Positions 8,267 through 15,394 of a DNA stretch of 64,000 bases are shown one piece after another. The stretch is from positions 3,782,001-3,846,000 of the forward strand of contig NZ_CP197466.1 in NCBI RefSeq assembly GCF_052180255.1, given 5' to 3'. Under the pieces are notes generated by a model that saw only the letters and a program-made list of their open reading frames with translations, did no database searches and was not told the origin of the DNA. Source of the stretch: Paenibacillus_AM sp052180255 (lineage in GTDB: Bacteria; Bacillota; Bacilli; Paenibacillales; NBRC-103111). Position 1 is the stretch's first letter. Each line of letters starts with the position of its first letter. Both the position numbers and the translations under genes were made by a program.

Positions 8267-8911
8267 ATGATCTATACAGCACTTGGAGATTCCATCACAT
8301 ACGGTCAGAATGCCTCATCTTTGACAAAATCATATCCCCATTTAACAGCATCTGCTCTCAATACGAGTGCACGTCAGGTTCGTGTGTCTGTTCTAGCTCG
8401 TCCTGGCTGGACCAGCAGCAATTTATTACGCGCTCTGGTATGGAGAGGGTCATCTGCCATTAGCCGCTCCTCCATGGTTTCGGTATGGATTGGAGGTGTA
8501 GACTTAGCTAACGGCGCTTTAGCCTTACTTCGAAGCCATAAGTCGATAGATGTTGAGCAAATAGCAGCAGGCTACAGCAGGAACTTAAGTGCTATTTTTA
8601 CTCATATTCGAAAAAGGAGTCGTGCTCGTATCGTATGCTGCACCCAATACAATCCATTTCCGAATAGCCCTCTTGCCATTGAGGCGATTGCTCTATTTAA
8701 TGGCATGGTAAGTAATATTGCTCATCATCACGATGTCACCGTTGTTCCCACCCATAGGTGGTTTGAAGGCAATCAGGCCGAACTCTTAGATGGATATCGA
8801 AACGGAAAAATCGAAGATGCCTTAGGCGGATTTATGCCTATTCACCCCAATGATCGGGGGCATCGAATGATTGCAACGGGATTGAGCCCGTATCTTATCC
8901 CACGACAGTAA
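8267..8911 (+). CDS. SGNH/GDSL-family esterase
   Basis: 214 residues. Block I is LGDSITYG with nucleophile Ser9; block V is IHPNDRGH near residue 198, supplying the catalytic Asp and His. The usual GxND block III appears altered (IGGVDLA). Start MIYTALGDSITYG was chosen because the longer TTG-started form adds six residues before the conserved first strand. There is no signal peptide, so it is probably cytosolic. The substrate is unknown. It is convergent with the following AraC-type regulator. Confidence 0.82.
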   Translation: MIYTALGDSITYGQNASSLTKSYPHLTASALNTSARQVRVSVLARPGWTSSNLLRALVWRGSSAISRSSMVSVWIGGVDLANGALALLRSHKSIDVEQIAAGYSRNLSAIFTHIRKRSRARIVCCTQYNPFPNSPLAIEAIALFNGMVSNIAHHHDVTVVPTHRWFEGNQAELLDGYRNGKIEDALGGFMPIHPNDRGHRMIATGLSPYLIPRQ

Positions 8912-8924
8912 TCGATGATATTTG

Positions 8925-9767
8925 TCACCCTGATATCGGCACAAAAATTTGAATAACGTTATCCGCTTGGTTGACCCCATTAAAACGATCACCATAATAC
9001 TCAAAATCAAAAACACCGTTTAGTTCCAACCTGTTCTGCATAAACCACGTTCCATAAATGTAACGATAGGTTAACGGTAATTTCTCTACGCATCCAAGGT
9101 GCTCGAACACCATATAGTTCCCTTTTGGAATAACAAATTGCTGCTGTTCATCTGTCACCTCTAGATTCTCTGCTGTTGAAGCCGCCAAATAGGTGTATGT
9201 GACATCTAGCTCCATGTTATCAGCATATTGAACGATGCCGAACTTGTCAGCTCGCTTATTCCGGCATTGCTTGAACAATTGGTTCCAACAATCATGAATA
9301 TGTGCAATTGAACTGCTCTGGGGCAAATAACCCCTGACTACTTTTTCATCAAGGTGAATCTGTTCCACCGCTTCCGCTTCAAGCTGCTGGATATGATCAA
9401 GGTATTCTGTTCTAAGCTCTTTCATCAACAAATTCGGCGGAATGCGACCAGCACCTCTCCACTCATTCGGCAGCACACCAAACCGCGACTTAAACGCTCT
9501 TGTGAACGTTTCATGGGATTCAAATCCGTACAGATTAGAAACATCTATAATCCGATAGTTTTTCCTGCGGAGCGTCTGCGCAGCTTCTGTTAATTTTCTA
9601 GCCGTCATATATTGCCCTACCGTATGACTTGTCACTTGGTGAAATAGTCTTTGAAAATGAAATTTGGAATATCCCACATGATTGGCAATATCATCAACAT
9701 TCGTTTTTTGATCGAGTCTTTGCTCAATAAACGCGACAGCTTCCATTATTCGTTCGATATATTCCAT
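8925..9767 (-). CDS. AraC-family regulator with a GyrI-like effector-binding domain
   Basis: About 280 residues. The N-terminal AraC DNA-binding domain (1-105) has two helix-turn-helix units (DDIANHVGYSKFHFQRLFHQ and IIDVSNLYGFESHETFTRAF). The C-terminal half (about 125-280) resembles the SOUL/GyrI effector-binding fold of Rob/BmrR-type multidrug sensors. Start MEYIERIMEAV lies 9 bases after GGAGG; a start five codons upstream would sit on the ribosome site. It may control the divergent C45 hydrolase gene or efflux genes elsewhere. Confidence 0.85.
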   Translation of the reverse strand: MEYIERIMEAVAFIEQRLDQKTNVDDIANHVGYSKFHFQRLFHQVTSHTVGQYMTARKLTEAAQTLRRKNYRIIDVSNLYGFESHETFTRAFKSRFGVLPNEWRGAGRIPPNLLMKELRTEYLDHIQQLEAEAVEQIHLDEKVVRGYLPQSSSIAHIHDCWNQLFKQCRNKRADKFGIVQYADNMELDVTYTYLAASTAENLEVTDEQQQFVIPKGNYMVFEHLGCVEKLPLTYRYIYGTWFMQNRLELNGVFDFEYYGDRFNGVNQADNVIQIFVPISG

Positions 9768-9892
9768 TAAATAATCCTCCATTATGATAAGCCGAAATCT
9801 TTATCATCATTTTAGCATCATTCGTCAAAAAGATACCGTTTCACTCCTCTATAATACTCCGTGAAGTCAATTGAAGAAGGAGTGAGCCATCG

Positions 9893-10909
9893 ATGTATCA
9901 TCCGCGTTTACAAGGTAATCATTTTGACATGGGCTATAAATATGGAAGCTTATTGTATAGCAAAGGGGTCCGATTCGACCCCGTCATCCAATTAAATGAT
10001 GATCAGATTAAGTTTGGTTCAGAGTCTTTATCCATCTGTAAGAATTATTATCCAGAAATCCTCGAAGAGATTAAAGGCATGGCGGAAGGGGTCCATTATC
10101 CTTTTGAATCATTTGCGGCTTTTCTATTCAATCTTGGCGTCTTTGGTGAAGCATACGGGTGCACTTGTTTTTGCTTTAAACACGGGAACGATATCGTATT
10201 TGCTCGCAATCATGATATGTTTTCCCAATTCAAAAAAACGACAGAAAGCTGCTTATATCGACCGAATAACGGCTATACATTTATTGGTCAAGGGGATGCC
10301 TTAATTGGCAAGGAAGACGGAGTGAATGAACATGGTCTTGCGGTTGGCATGACATTTGTAGCTTCTAAGCAAATCAAACCTGGATTCAATTTTTTGTTCA
10401 TCGTTCGCTACTTGCTGGAGAAAGCACGGAACGTAGAGGAAGCAATCTCCCTGCTCCGCTCATTGCCTATATCCACAGCTCAGAACATCATTCTAGCAGA
10501 TAAAAGTGGCGAGATGGCCGTTGTTGAGTGCTGTTCGCAAAGAATCGTAGTAAGAAGGCCCGAGAACGAGGACAACTTCCTCATTGCAACCAATCAATTT
10601 ATGGATCCATCCATGTCCGAGCTTGATCATCGCCCCGAAAGCGACTGGTACTCGACACAAACCCGGTACCACAATGTATATCAATCCCTGCTAAAGGCAG
10701 AAAATCGTGATACTCTTCAGATCGCTCAGGACATTCTATCCGGCAAATGCGGGTTCATGTGTCAATATAAAAAAGAACTACGGTTCGATAGTCTCTGGTC
10801 CTTCATCGTTAGATTAAATGATTTGAAAATCTTGAGAGCCGAAGGAAATCCCGGCAAAACAAAGTTTGAGGAAGATACTCGCCTCAATTGGGCGATTCAG
10901 AAAGGGTAG
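9893..10909 (+). CDS. C45-family peptidase / acyl-CoA:6-aminopenicillanate acyltransferase-like N-terminal nucleophile hydrolase
   Basis: 338 residues. The central YGCTCF motif places a Gly89-Cys90 pair where this family self-cleaves to expose an N-terminal cysteine nucleophile. The following VFARNHDMF and the DGVNEHGLAVGMTF block are typical of the fold. Family members cleave linear amide bonds (penicillins, acyl-amino acids, choloylglycine-like substrates); the substrate here is not predictable. There is no signal peptide. It begins with a GAAGGAG site and is divergent from the AraC-type regulator. Confidence 0.82.
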   Translation: MYHPRLQGNHFDMGYKYGSLLYSKGVRFDPVIQLNDDQIKFGSESLSICKNYYPEILEEIKGMAEGVHYPFESFAAFLFNLGVFGEAYGCTCFCFKHGNDIVFARNHDMFSQFKKTTESCLYRPNNGYTFIGQGDALIGKEDGVNEHGLAVGMTFVASKQIKPGFNFLFIVRYLLEKARNVEEAISLLRSLPISTAQNIILADKSGEMAVVECCSQRIVVRRPENEDNFLIATNQFMDPSMSELDHRPESDWYSTQTRYHNVYQSLLKAENRDTLQIAQDILSGKCGFMCQYKKELRFDSLWSFIVRLNDLKILRAEGNPGKTKFEEDTRLNWAIQKG

Positions 10910-10930
10910 TAGAGACGAGTGGAGCAAGCA

Positions 10931-10957
10931 AAAAAGCTCCACTCTATTGAGTGGAGC
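10931..10957 (-). terminator. Bidirectional terminator between convergent genes
   Basis: A perfect 9-bp stem GCTCCACTC / GAGTGGAGC (10936-10957) with a TATT loop and an A-run at 10930-10935, which is a T-run for the minus-strand adhesin gene. Confidence 0.8.
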
Positions 10958-10962
10958 CTTAA

Positions 10963-13644
10963 TTATTTTTGAGCTCTAGGACGAACGAATAGGATGATTC
11001 CAAAGATACATAACAGTATGCCTACAAGCTTGAAGATCATTCCCGCAGATGATTCTCCCGTTTTAGGAAGAAGAGATACCGAATTGTCATCACCTTTATT
11101 AGATGTAGAATCATTTGTTTTCGTATCTGTAGGTTTTGAATCCTTTATCTTTGTATTCGTAATGTCATAGCCGTGTACTTCGGATTTGTATCCTGCAACA
11201 GGATGTTCTTTTACAGTATACGTATAAGCTTCGCCATCTTTATCATAAGTTGCTAAATCTGCAAACGTATATTTCCAACCATTTTCCGCTGTTACTTTCT
11301 GTGTTTTAATGACTTTGTCATTTTGTAGTAAGTCAACTTGGATCATGCTTGGACGGTCTGCCGCATTATCGTCGTTCCACGTCTTCGTTCCTTCTACTTT
11401 AGTTAGACCGCCCGGAACTGGTGGAAGTGGATTTACTGGTTCCGTTGGTTTTGTGCCCGGATTTGTAGGCGTTGTCCCTGGTTCCGTGGGTGTTGTTCCT
11501 GGATCTGTTGGTGTTGTGCCCGGATCCGTTGGTGTTGTTCCTGGATCTGTTGGTGTTGTTCCTGGATCTGTTGGTGTTATACCTGGATCCTTTATTTTTG
11601 TATTCGTAATGTCGTGACCGTGCACTTCCGATTTGTATCCTGCTACCGGTTGTTCTTTTACGGAATACGTAAAGGCTTTGCCCACTGCATCATTTACTGC
11701 CAAATTCGCAAATGTATATTTCCAACCATTCGCTGCTGTTACGTCTTGGGTTTGGATGACTTGACCGTTTTGCAAGAGGTCGACTTTGATGCTGACCGGA
11801 CGATCTGCCACATTGTCATCTTTCCACGTTTTGGTTCCTTCTACGGTTGTTGTTTGCGCTACTTTTGTATTCGTAATGTCATAACCGTTGACTTTGGATG
11901 TATATCCTTCTACCTGCTGTTCTTTGACGGCATAAGTGTAAGCTTTGCCCTCTGCATCATTTACTGCCAAATTCGCAAATGTATATTTCCAACCATTCGC
12001 TGCTGTTACGTCTTGGGTTTGGATGACTTGACCGTTTTGCAAGAGGTCGACTTTGATGCTGACCGGACGATCTGCCACATTGTCATCTTTCCACGTTTTG
12101 GTTCCTTCTACAGTTGTTGTTTGCGCTACTTTTGTATTCGTAATGTTATAACCATTAACTTCGGATGTATAACCGGCTACGGGTTGTTCTTTTACAGTAT
12201 ACGTATAGGCATTACCGTCAACATCATATGCAGGTACATCTGCAAACGTATAGTTCCAACCACTTGCTGCCGTTACGTCTTGGGTTTGGATCACTTGACC
12301 TTTTTGCAGCAAATCTACTTTGATTGTATCTGGTCGATCTGACGCATTGTTATCATTCCATGTTTTTGTCCCTGATACAGACATCGTTTTCACTTTATTC
12401 GGAATCATAAGCTTAACGCCTTTTTCAGCATTCGCATCAATCTTAAAGCTGATTTTTTTATCAGGGTCAAAATTCAAATAATCTGGAGCACTAATCTCTT
12501 GTACATAATAGTTTCCTACAACTAAGTCAGGAACTTCAACTATACCTTGTTCACCCGTTGTGTGGATACCTCCAATTTGTTCACCTGACTCTTTGTACAA
12601 CTTAAACGAAACATCTGGGATGAATTTATCTTTATTCCCTTCAATGTGCTTAACAATTCGTAACGTTCCTTTAGGTGGTAAATCACCATCGGCAGCGCCA
12701 CCCATATCAATATTTTTAACCTGAGCATCGCCTGAATCAGATACTGAATCTTCATATAGAATCTGGTAATCGACTGTATAATTATTTTTAAAGAAATCTT
12801 GTTTCTTTCCACTCGCAGTGATATCGGTTTTATAGTTAATAATATAACTATAACCACTGCCTTTAGCCTTATTAATAACAACATCGAATGAGGTATCGCT
12901 GGTAATATCAATACGAACTCCATACTTACCATATTCATTCAATGAAATATACTTACCATTAACTGCTACGGAAAAACTATTTTTCTGAAGCGTTTGTCCT
13001 TCTTGTATACGATCTGATATTTTAATATCTTTATTCAAATATTTCTTTCCATCATTCACATATAAAACCCAACGCACTTCATTGGTATTATTCGGTAGAA
13101 TATCGCCGGCTTTGCTGAAAAAATTTGTAGATGTTCCGCCACTAGTTGGGCCAACAATGGTTACCGATTGCTTAACTAAAGTAGTACCGAGATCAGTTTC
13201 AATGGTCTTTGTTTCTCCCGCTGGTATATAAGATCCCATTACTTTAAAATAGAAAAAACCTCTAATATTTTGAAGTTTTTCAACGGTATCACTAAATGTA
13301 CATACCACATTCGTTTTCGTTACTTGACAAGTACCAAAATTATCTCCTTTGCCATTTTCTAATGGGAATGTTCCACTAAATCCTTGCAATTCTGGAGGCA
13401 GTGTTAATGTTAGTGTGTCTCCAGCCTTCATTTTATTTCCAGATTTATCACTGAAATTCACTGTGATTTGAGTCTGTTCACCGTAATTCAATTTTGTTTT
13501 GTCAATCATGAAACTATCAACAAGTCCGGTTGTATTCAATTCTTGTGCATTTGCTATTACAGGTACAAGACTCTGACCTATAGTAAACATAAAGATCATA
13601 ATGGTTAAAAACATTGAAAATACTCTTTTTGACTGCCTGCTCAT
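10963..13644 (-). CDS. LPXTG-anchored surface adhesin with Cna_B/SpaA-type repeats
   Basis: 893 residues. In order: a signal peptide (about 1-33); an adhesin head of two Ig-like domains (about 35-315); a SpaA/Cna_B-type domain (about 321-415); three Cna_B repeats of 89 residues (about 419-687), two nearly identical; a PGTTPTD heptad linker (about 690-745); a fourth Cna_B repeat (about 748-833); and a sorting signal LPKTG at 859-863 with a membrane helix and RPRAQK tail. The Cna_B repeats keep GTKTW Lys, YTVKE Glu and NITNT Asn, the residues that form isopeptide crosslinks. The gene follows its sortase by 45 bases with AGGAGG. The ligand is unknown; cell adhesion or biofilm is inferred. Confidence 0.93.
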   Translation of the reverse strand: MSRQSKRVFSMFLTIMIFMFTIGQSLVPVIANAQELNTTGLVDSFMIDKTKLNYGEQTQITVNFSDKSGNKMKAGDTLTLTLPPELQGFSGTFPLENGKGDNFGTCQVTKTNVVCTFSDTVEKLQNIRGFFYFKVMGSYIPAGETKTIETDLGTTLVKQSVTIVGPTSGGTSTNFFSKAGDILPNNTNEVRWVLYVNDGKKYLNKDIKISDRIQEGQTLQKNSFSVAVNGKYISLNEYGKYGVRIDITSDTSFDVVINKAKGSGYSYIINYKTDITASGKKQDFFKNNYTVDYQILYEDSVSDSGDAQVKNIDMGGAADGDLPPKGTLRIVKHIEGNKDKFIPDVSFKLYKESGEQIGGIHTTGEQGIVEVPDLVVGNYYVQEISAPDYLNFDPDKKISFKIDANAEKGVKLMIPNKVKTMSVSGTKTWNDNNASDRPDTIKVDLLQKGQVIQTQDVTAASGWNYTFADVPAYDVDGNAYTYTVKEQPVAGYTSEVNGYNITNTKVAQTTTVEGTKTWKDDNVADRPVSIKVDLLQNGQVIQTQDVTAANGWKYTFANLAVNDAEGKAYTYAVKEQQVEGYTSKVNGYDITNTKVAQTTTVEGTKTWKDDNVADRPVSIKVDLLQNGQVIQTQDVTAANGWKYTFANLAVNDAVGKAFTYSVKEQPVAGYKSEVHGHDITNTKIKDPGITPTDPGTTPTDPGTTPTDPGTTPTDPGTTPTEPGTTPTNPGTKPTEPVNPLPPVPGGLTKVEGTKTWNDDNAADRPSMIQVDLLQNDKVIKTQKVTAENGWKYTFADLATYDKDGEAYTYTVKEHPVAGYKSEVHGYDITNTKIKDSKPTDTKTNDSTSNKGDDNSVSLLPKTGESSAGMIFKLVGILLCIFGIILFVRPRAQK
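11440..11600 (-). repeat. 21-bp tandem repeats coding for PGTTPTD units
   Basis: About six in-frame copies of a 21-base unit encode a proline/threonine stalk between Cna_B domains. Copies differ by silent changes. The stalk is likely extended and variable in length between strains. Confidence 0.85.
11584..12118 (-). repeat. Two 267-bp tandem repeats encoding Cna_B domains
   Basis: The blocks around 11,694-11,841 and 11,961-12,108 are almost base-for-base identical with a period of 267 bp (89 codons). This marks a recent duplication or gene conversion. Outer Cna_B copies are clearly more diverged. Confidence 0.85.
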
Positions 13645-13689
13645 GCTGTTTCCTCCTAATTTTCCTTTTTATATCAGGTAGCATTTGGG

Positions 13690-14328
13690 CTACTCTATTA
13701 TTTTCCCTTTAATAATCAGTCGATGGGTAGGGTTTATTATTGGATCACAAGTAATAAGTGTAAATTCCTTATCCTTGCCGTCGGGTTTAAGTACCCACAC
13801 CTCATCTGGCTTGACACGTAACTTTTCCGTTACGGTGTATTCGAACTGTCCTCTTCCATTATTAACCTTGATTTGATCCCCCAAAGTCAGTTCATCCAAC
13901 CTATTAAAATTCCTTCCATACGTCCGACTTCGATGGCCGGCTATGGCATAATTCCCAACTTCACCCACATTGCCCGTATTCACAACACTGGCGACAGTCT
14001 TTCTCATGTTCTCTTGCGTTGCTTCGTGAAGAATGGGAAGCTCTAAATCTATTTTGTCGATCGTTAGAATTCCTTCTGTAATCCCATCCTCTTTGAAGGC
14101 TTTATGGTCTTCGCTGCCTCGAACCGCGGGAAGGGTAGATGTGAGGTTCACGCCTTTCTGTGCTTGCTCCACAGGTTCTTCCGTGATGTCAATGTTATGA
14201 AGACTCGCCTGCCATTCCTTGAGCAGCTGTTGTTGCTGATAATCACGATACATCTCCGTCATTTTTGGAAATACCATGAGCACGATTCCAGTAACGATAA
14301 GCAGGATGGCCGTGATTTTTTTATTCAT
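13690..14328 (-). CDS. Sortase, probably class D
   Basis: 212 residues with one N-terminal membrane helix. The catalytic residues are visible: His in AGHRS, Cys in TLITCDP and Arg in THRLIIKG. The protein should sit on the outer membrane face and anchor LPXTG proteins, evidently the adjacent adhesin. Class D is suggested by size, the short membrane anchor and the TLITCDP context, but the class is less certain than the family. It is first in the operon, directly after a c-di-GMP riboswitch and terminator, and starts after GGGAGGTG. Confidence 0.9.
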   Translation of the reverse strand: MNKKITAILLIVTGIVLMVFPKMTEMYRDYQQQQLLKEWQASLHNIDITEEPVEQAQKGVNLTSTLPAVRGSEDHKAFKEDGITEGILTIDKIDLELPILHEATQENMRKTVASVVNTGNVGEVGNYAIAGHRSRTYGRNFNRLDELTLGDQIKVNNGRGQFEYTVTEKLRVKPDEVWVLKPDGKDKEFTLITCDPIINPTHRLIIKGKIIE

Positions 14329-14353
14329 CTACCCTTTCACCTCCCCTAAACGC

Positions 14354-14395
14354 AAAAAAACGCCAGACTGCATTAACAATGTTAATTGCAGCCGG
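14354..14395 (-). terminator. Riboswitch expression-platform terminator
   Basis: On the minus strand a stem of about 15 bp with small bulges (forward arms 14363-14377 and 14381-14395, 3-nt loop) is followed by seven T (forward A-run 14354-14360). Its 5' arm includes CCGGCTGC, the last strand of the aptamer. Aptamer closure and terminator folding therefore compete. Confidence 0.82.
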
Positions 14396-14464
14396 ACGAT
14401 CATAAGTCAGTAACTCTTAGATTCCAAAGCTTTGCGACCTAACCTTTCGATTAGTGTGCCATAT
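14387..14464 (-). ncRNA. Cyclic di-GMP-I (GEMM-I) riboswitch aptamer
   Basis: The minus strand carries the family hallmarks in order: GGCA at the 5' side, hairpin CTAATC-GAAA-GGTTAG with the GNRA tetraloop, then GTCGCAAAGC (family consensus GACGCAAAGC), the second hairpin with TCTAAG and TTATGA matching the tetraloop receptor, and closing CCGGCTGC. The overlapping terminator suggests that ligand binding prevents termination, giving an ON switch. It controls the sortase/adhesin operon. The identification is by motif; ligand affinity is not shown. Confidence 0.87.
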
Positions 14465-14512
14465 TTATGTATTTGTCCTTAGTTATGACCTAATGGCTTA
14501 TTGGTATAGACC

Positions 14513-14541
14513 AATATATACCATGCATATATGAATGTCAA
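14513..14541 (-). promoter_or_regulatory. Promoter of the sortase/adhesin operon
   Basis: On the minus strand TTGACA (14536-14541), a 17-base spacer and TATATT (14513-14518). The start point is predicted near 14,506, about 40 nt before the aptamer. The intergenic interval 14,329-14,631 holds this promoter, the riboswitch and its terminator. Confidence 0.8.
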
Positions 14542-14631
14542 TTTTTGAAAATAAAAAAAGTGAAAGTTTTTCAGAACGAGACACCCCTCTGCTAATGAAA
14601 CAATAGCCAGAGTATCACTTAACAATTAATA

Positions 14632-15390
14632 TCATATTCCTATTTCTCTCATTTTCACCGTTACTTTCTCGACCCTGCCATCCATATCCGCCCCGTCAAA
14701 CTTCGGAAGCTTCAGCTCACTTACGATTGTTCCGTCGCGCATAAACATAATACGCTCCGTCCGCGCCGCAACCTTGGCGTCGTGAGTTACAAGCATAACT
14801 GCAGTACCTTTCGTGTTGATATCGGAAAATATGTCCATAATCTCCTGCGCAGATTTTGAGTTGAGCGAACCCGTCGGCTCGTCGCCGAAGATGATTTCGG
14901 GGCTGTTCATAAGCGCTCGACATATTCCCGCACGCTGAAGCTGACCTCCCGAAACCTGTGTAATGTCGCGCTTTTCAAGCTCCGCAATGCCTACCCTTTT
15001 CATAAGAACTCTTGCTTTTTCCGTAATTTTTGCAGCGTTTTTTCTGCTGCCCCGCATGGACGGAAGAATGATGTTGTCGATAATATTCAGATTTTTAAGC
15101 ATAGTCGGCTGTTGGAAAATAAATCCCATTTTTATTCTGCGTATATCTGAAAGCTCATTCTCCCCGACCGCCGATAAATCCCTACCGTCAAAAACGACCT
15201 TTCCGTCATTAACGCCATCCGTTCCGCTTAGCGCAAACATCAGCGTTGATTTTCCCGACCCCGAAGGTCCCATAACCGCAACGAACTCGCCCTCGTCTAT
15301 GTAGGCAGACACTCCATCGAGAATATTGCGCTTTTCATCGCCCTCGCCGAAAGATTTTACAATATGATCACCGATAATAATCTTCTTCAT
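14632..15390 (-). CDS. ABC transporter ATPase, MacB/LolD-type
   Basis: 252 residues. Walker A is GPSGSGKST, the Q-loop is FIFQQPTM, the ABC signature is VSGGQLQRAG, Walker B is IIFGDEPTG and the H-loop is VTHDAKV. ATPases of this clade pair with FtsX-like permeases for export or for peptide sensing and detoxification. It is the last gene of a TetR-MFS-permease-ATPase operon, 4 bases after the permease. Residue choice looks more clostridial than the surrounding genes, suggesting transfer. Confidence 0.92.
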   Translation of the reverse strand: MKKIIIGDHIVKSFGEGDEKRNILDGVSAYIDEGEFVAVMGPSGSGKSTLMFALSGTDGVNDGKVVFDGRDLSAVGENELSDIRRIKMGFIFQQPTMLKNLNIIDNIILPSMRGSRKNAAKITEKARVLMKRVGIAELEKRDITQVSGGQLQRAGICRALMNSPEIIFGDEPTGSLNSKSAQEIMDIFSDINTKGTAVMLVTHDAKVAARTERIMFMRDGTIVSELKLPKFDGADMDGRVEKVTVKMREIGI

Positions 15391-15394
15391 ATGC

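Noticed and set aside
11440..11600. Regular short repeats as a possible CRISPR array
   Set aside because: The units are directly tandem with no unique spacers and stay in frame, coding PGTTPTD.
11309..12342. Long plus-strand open frames opposite the adhesin gene
   Set aside because: They mirror the repeats on the other strand, lack ribosome sites, and the minus-strand protein has clear domains and a sorting signal.
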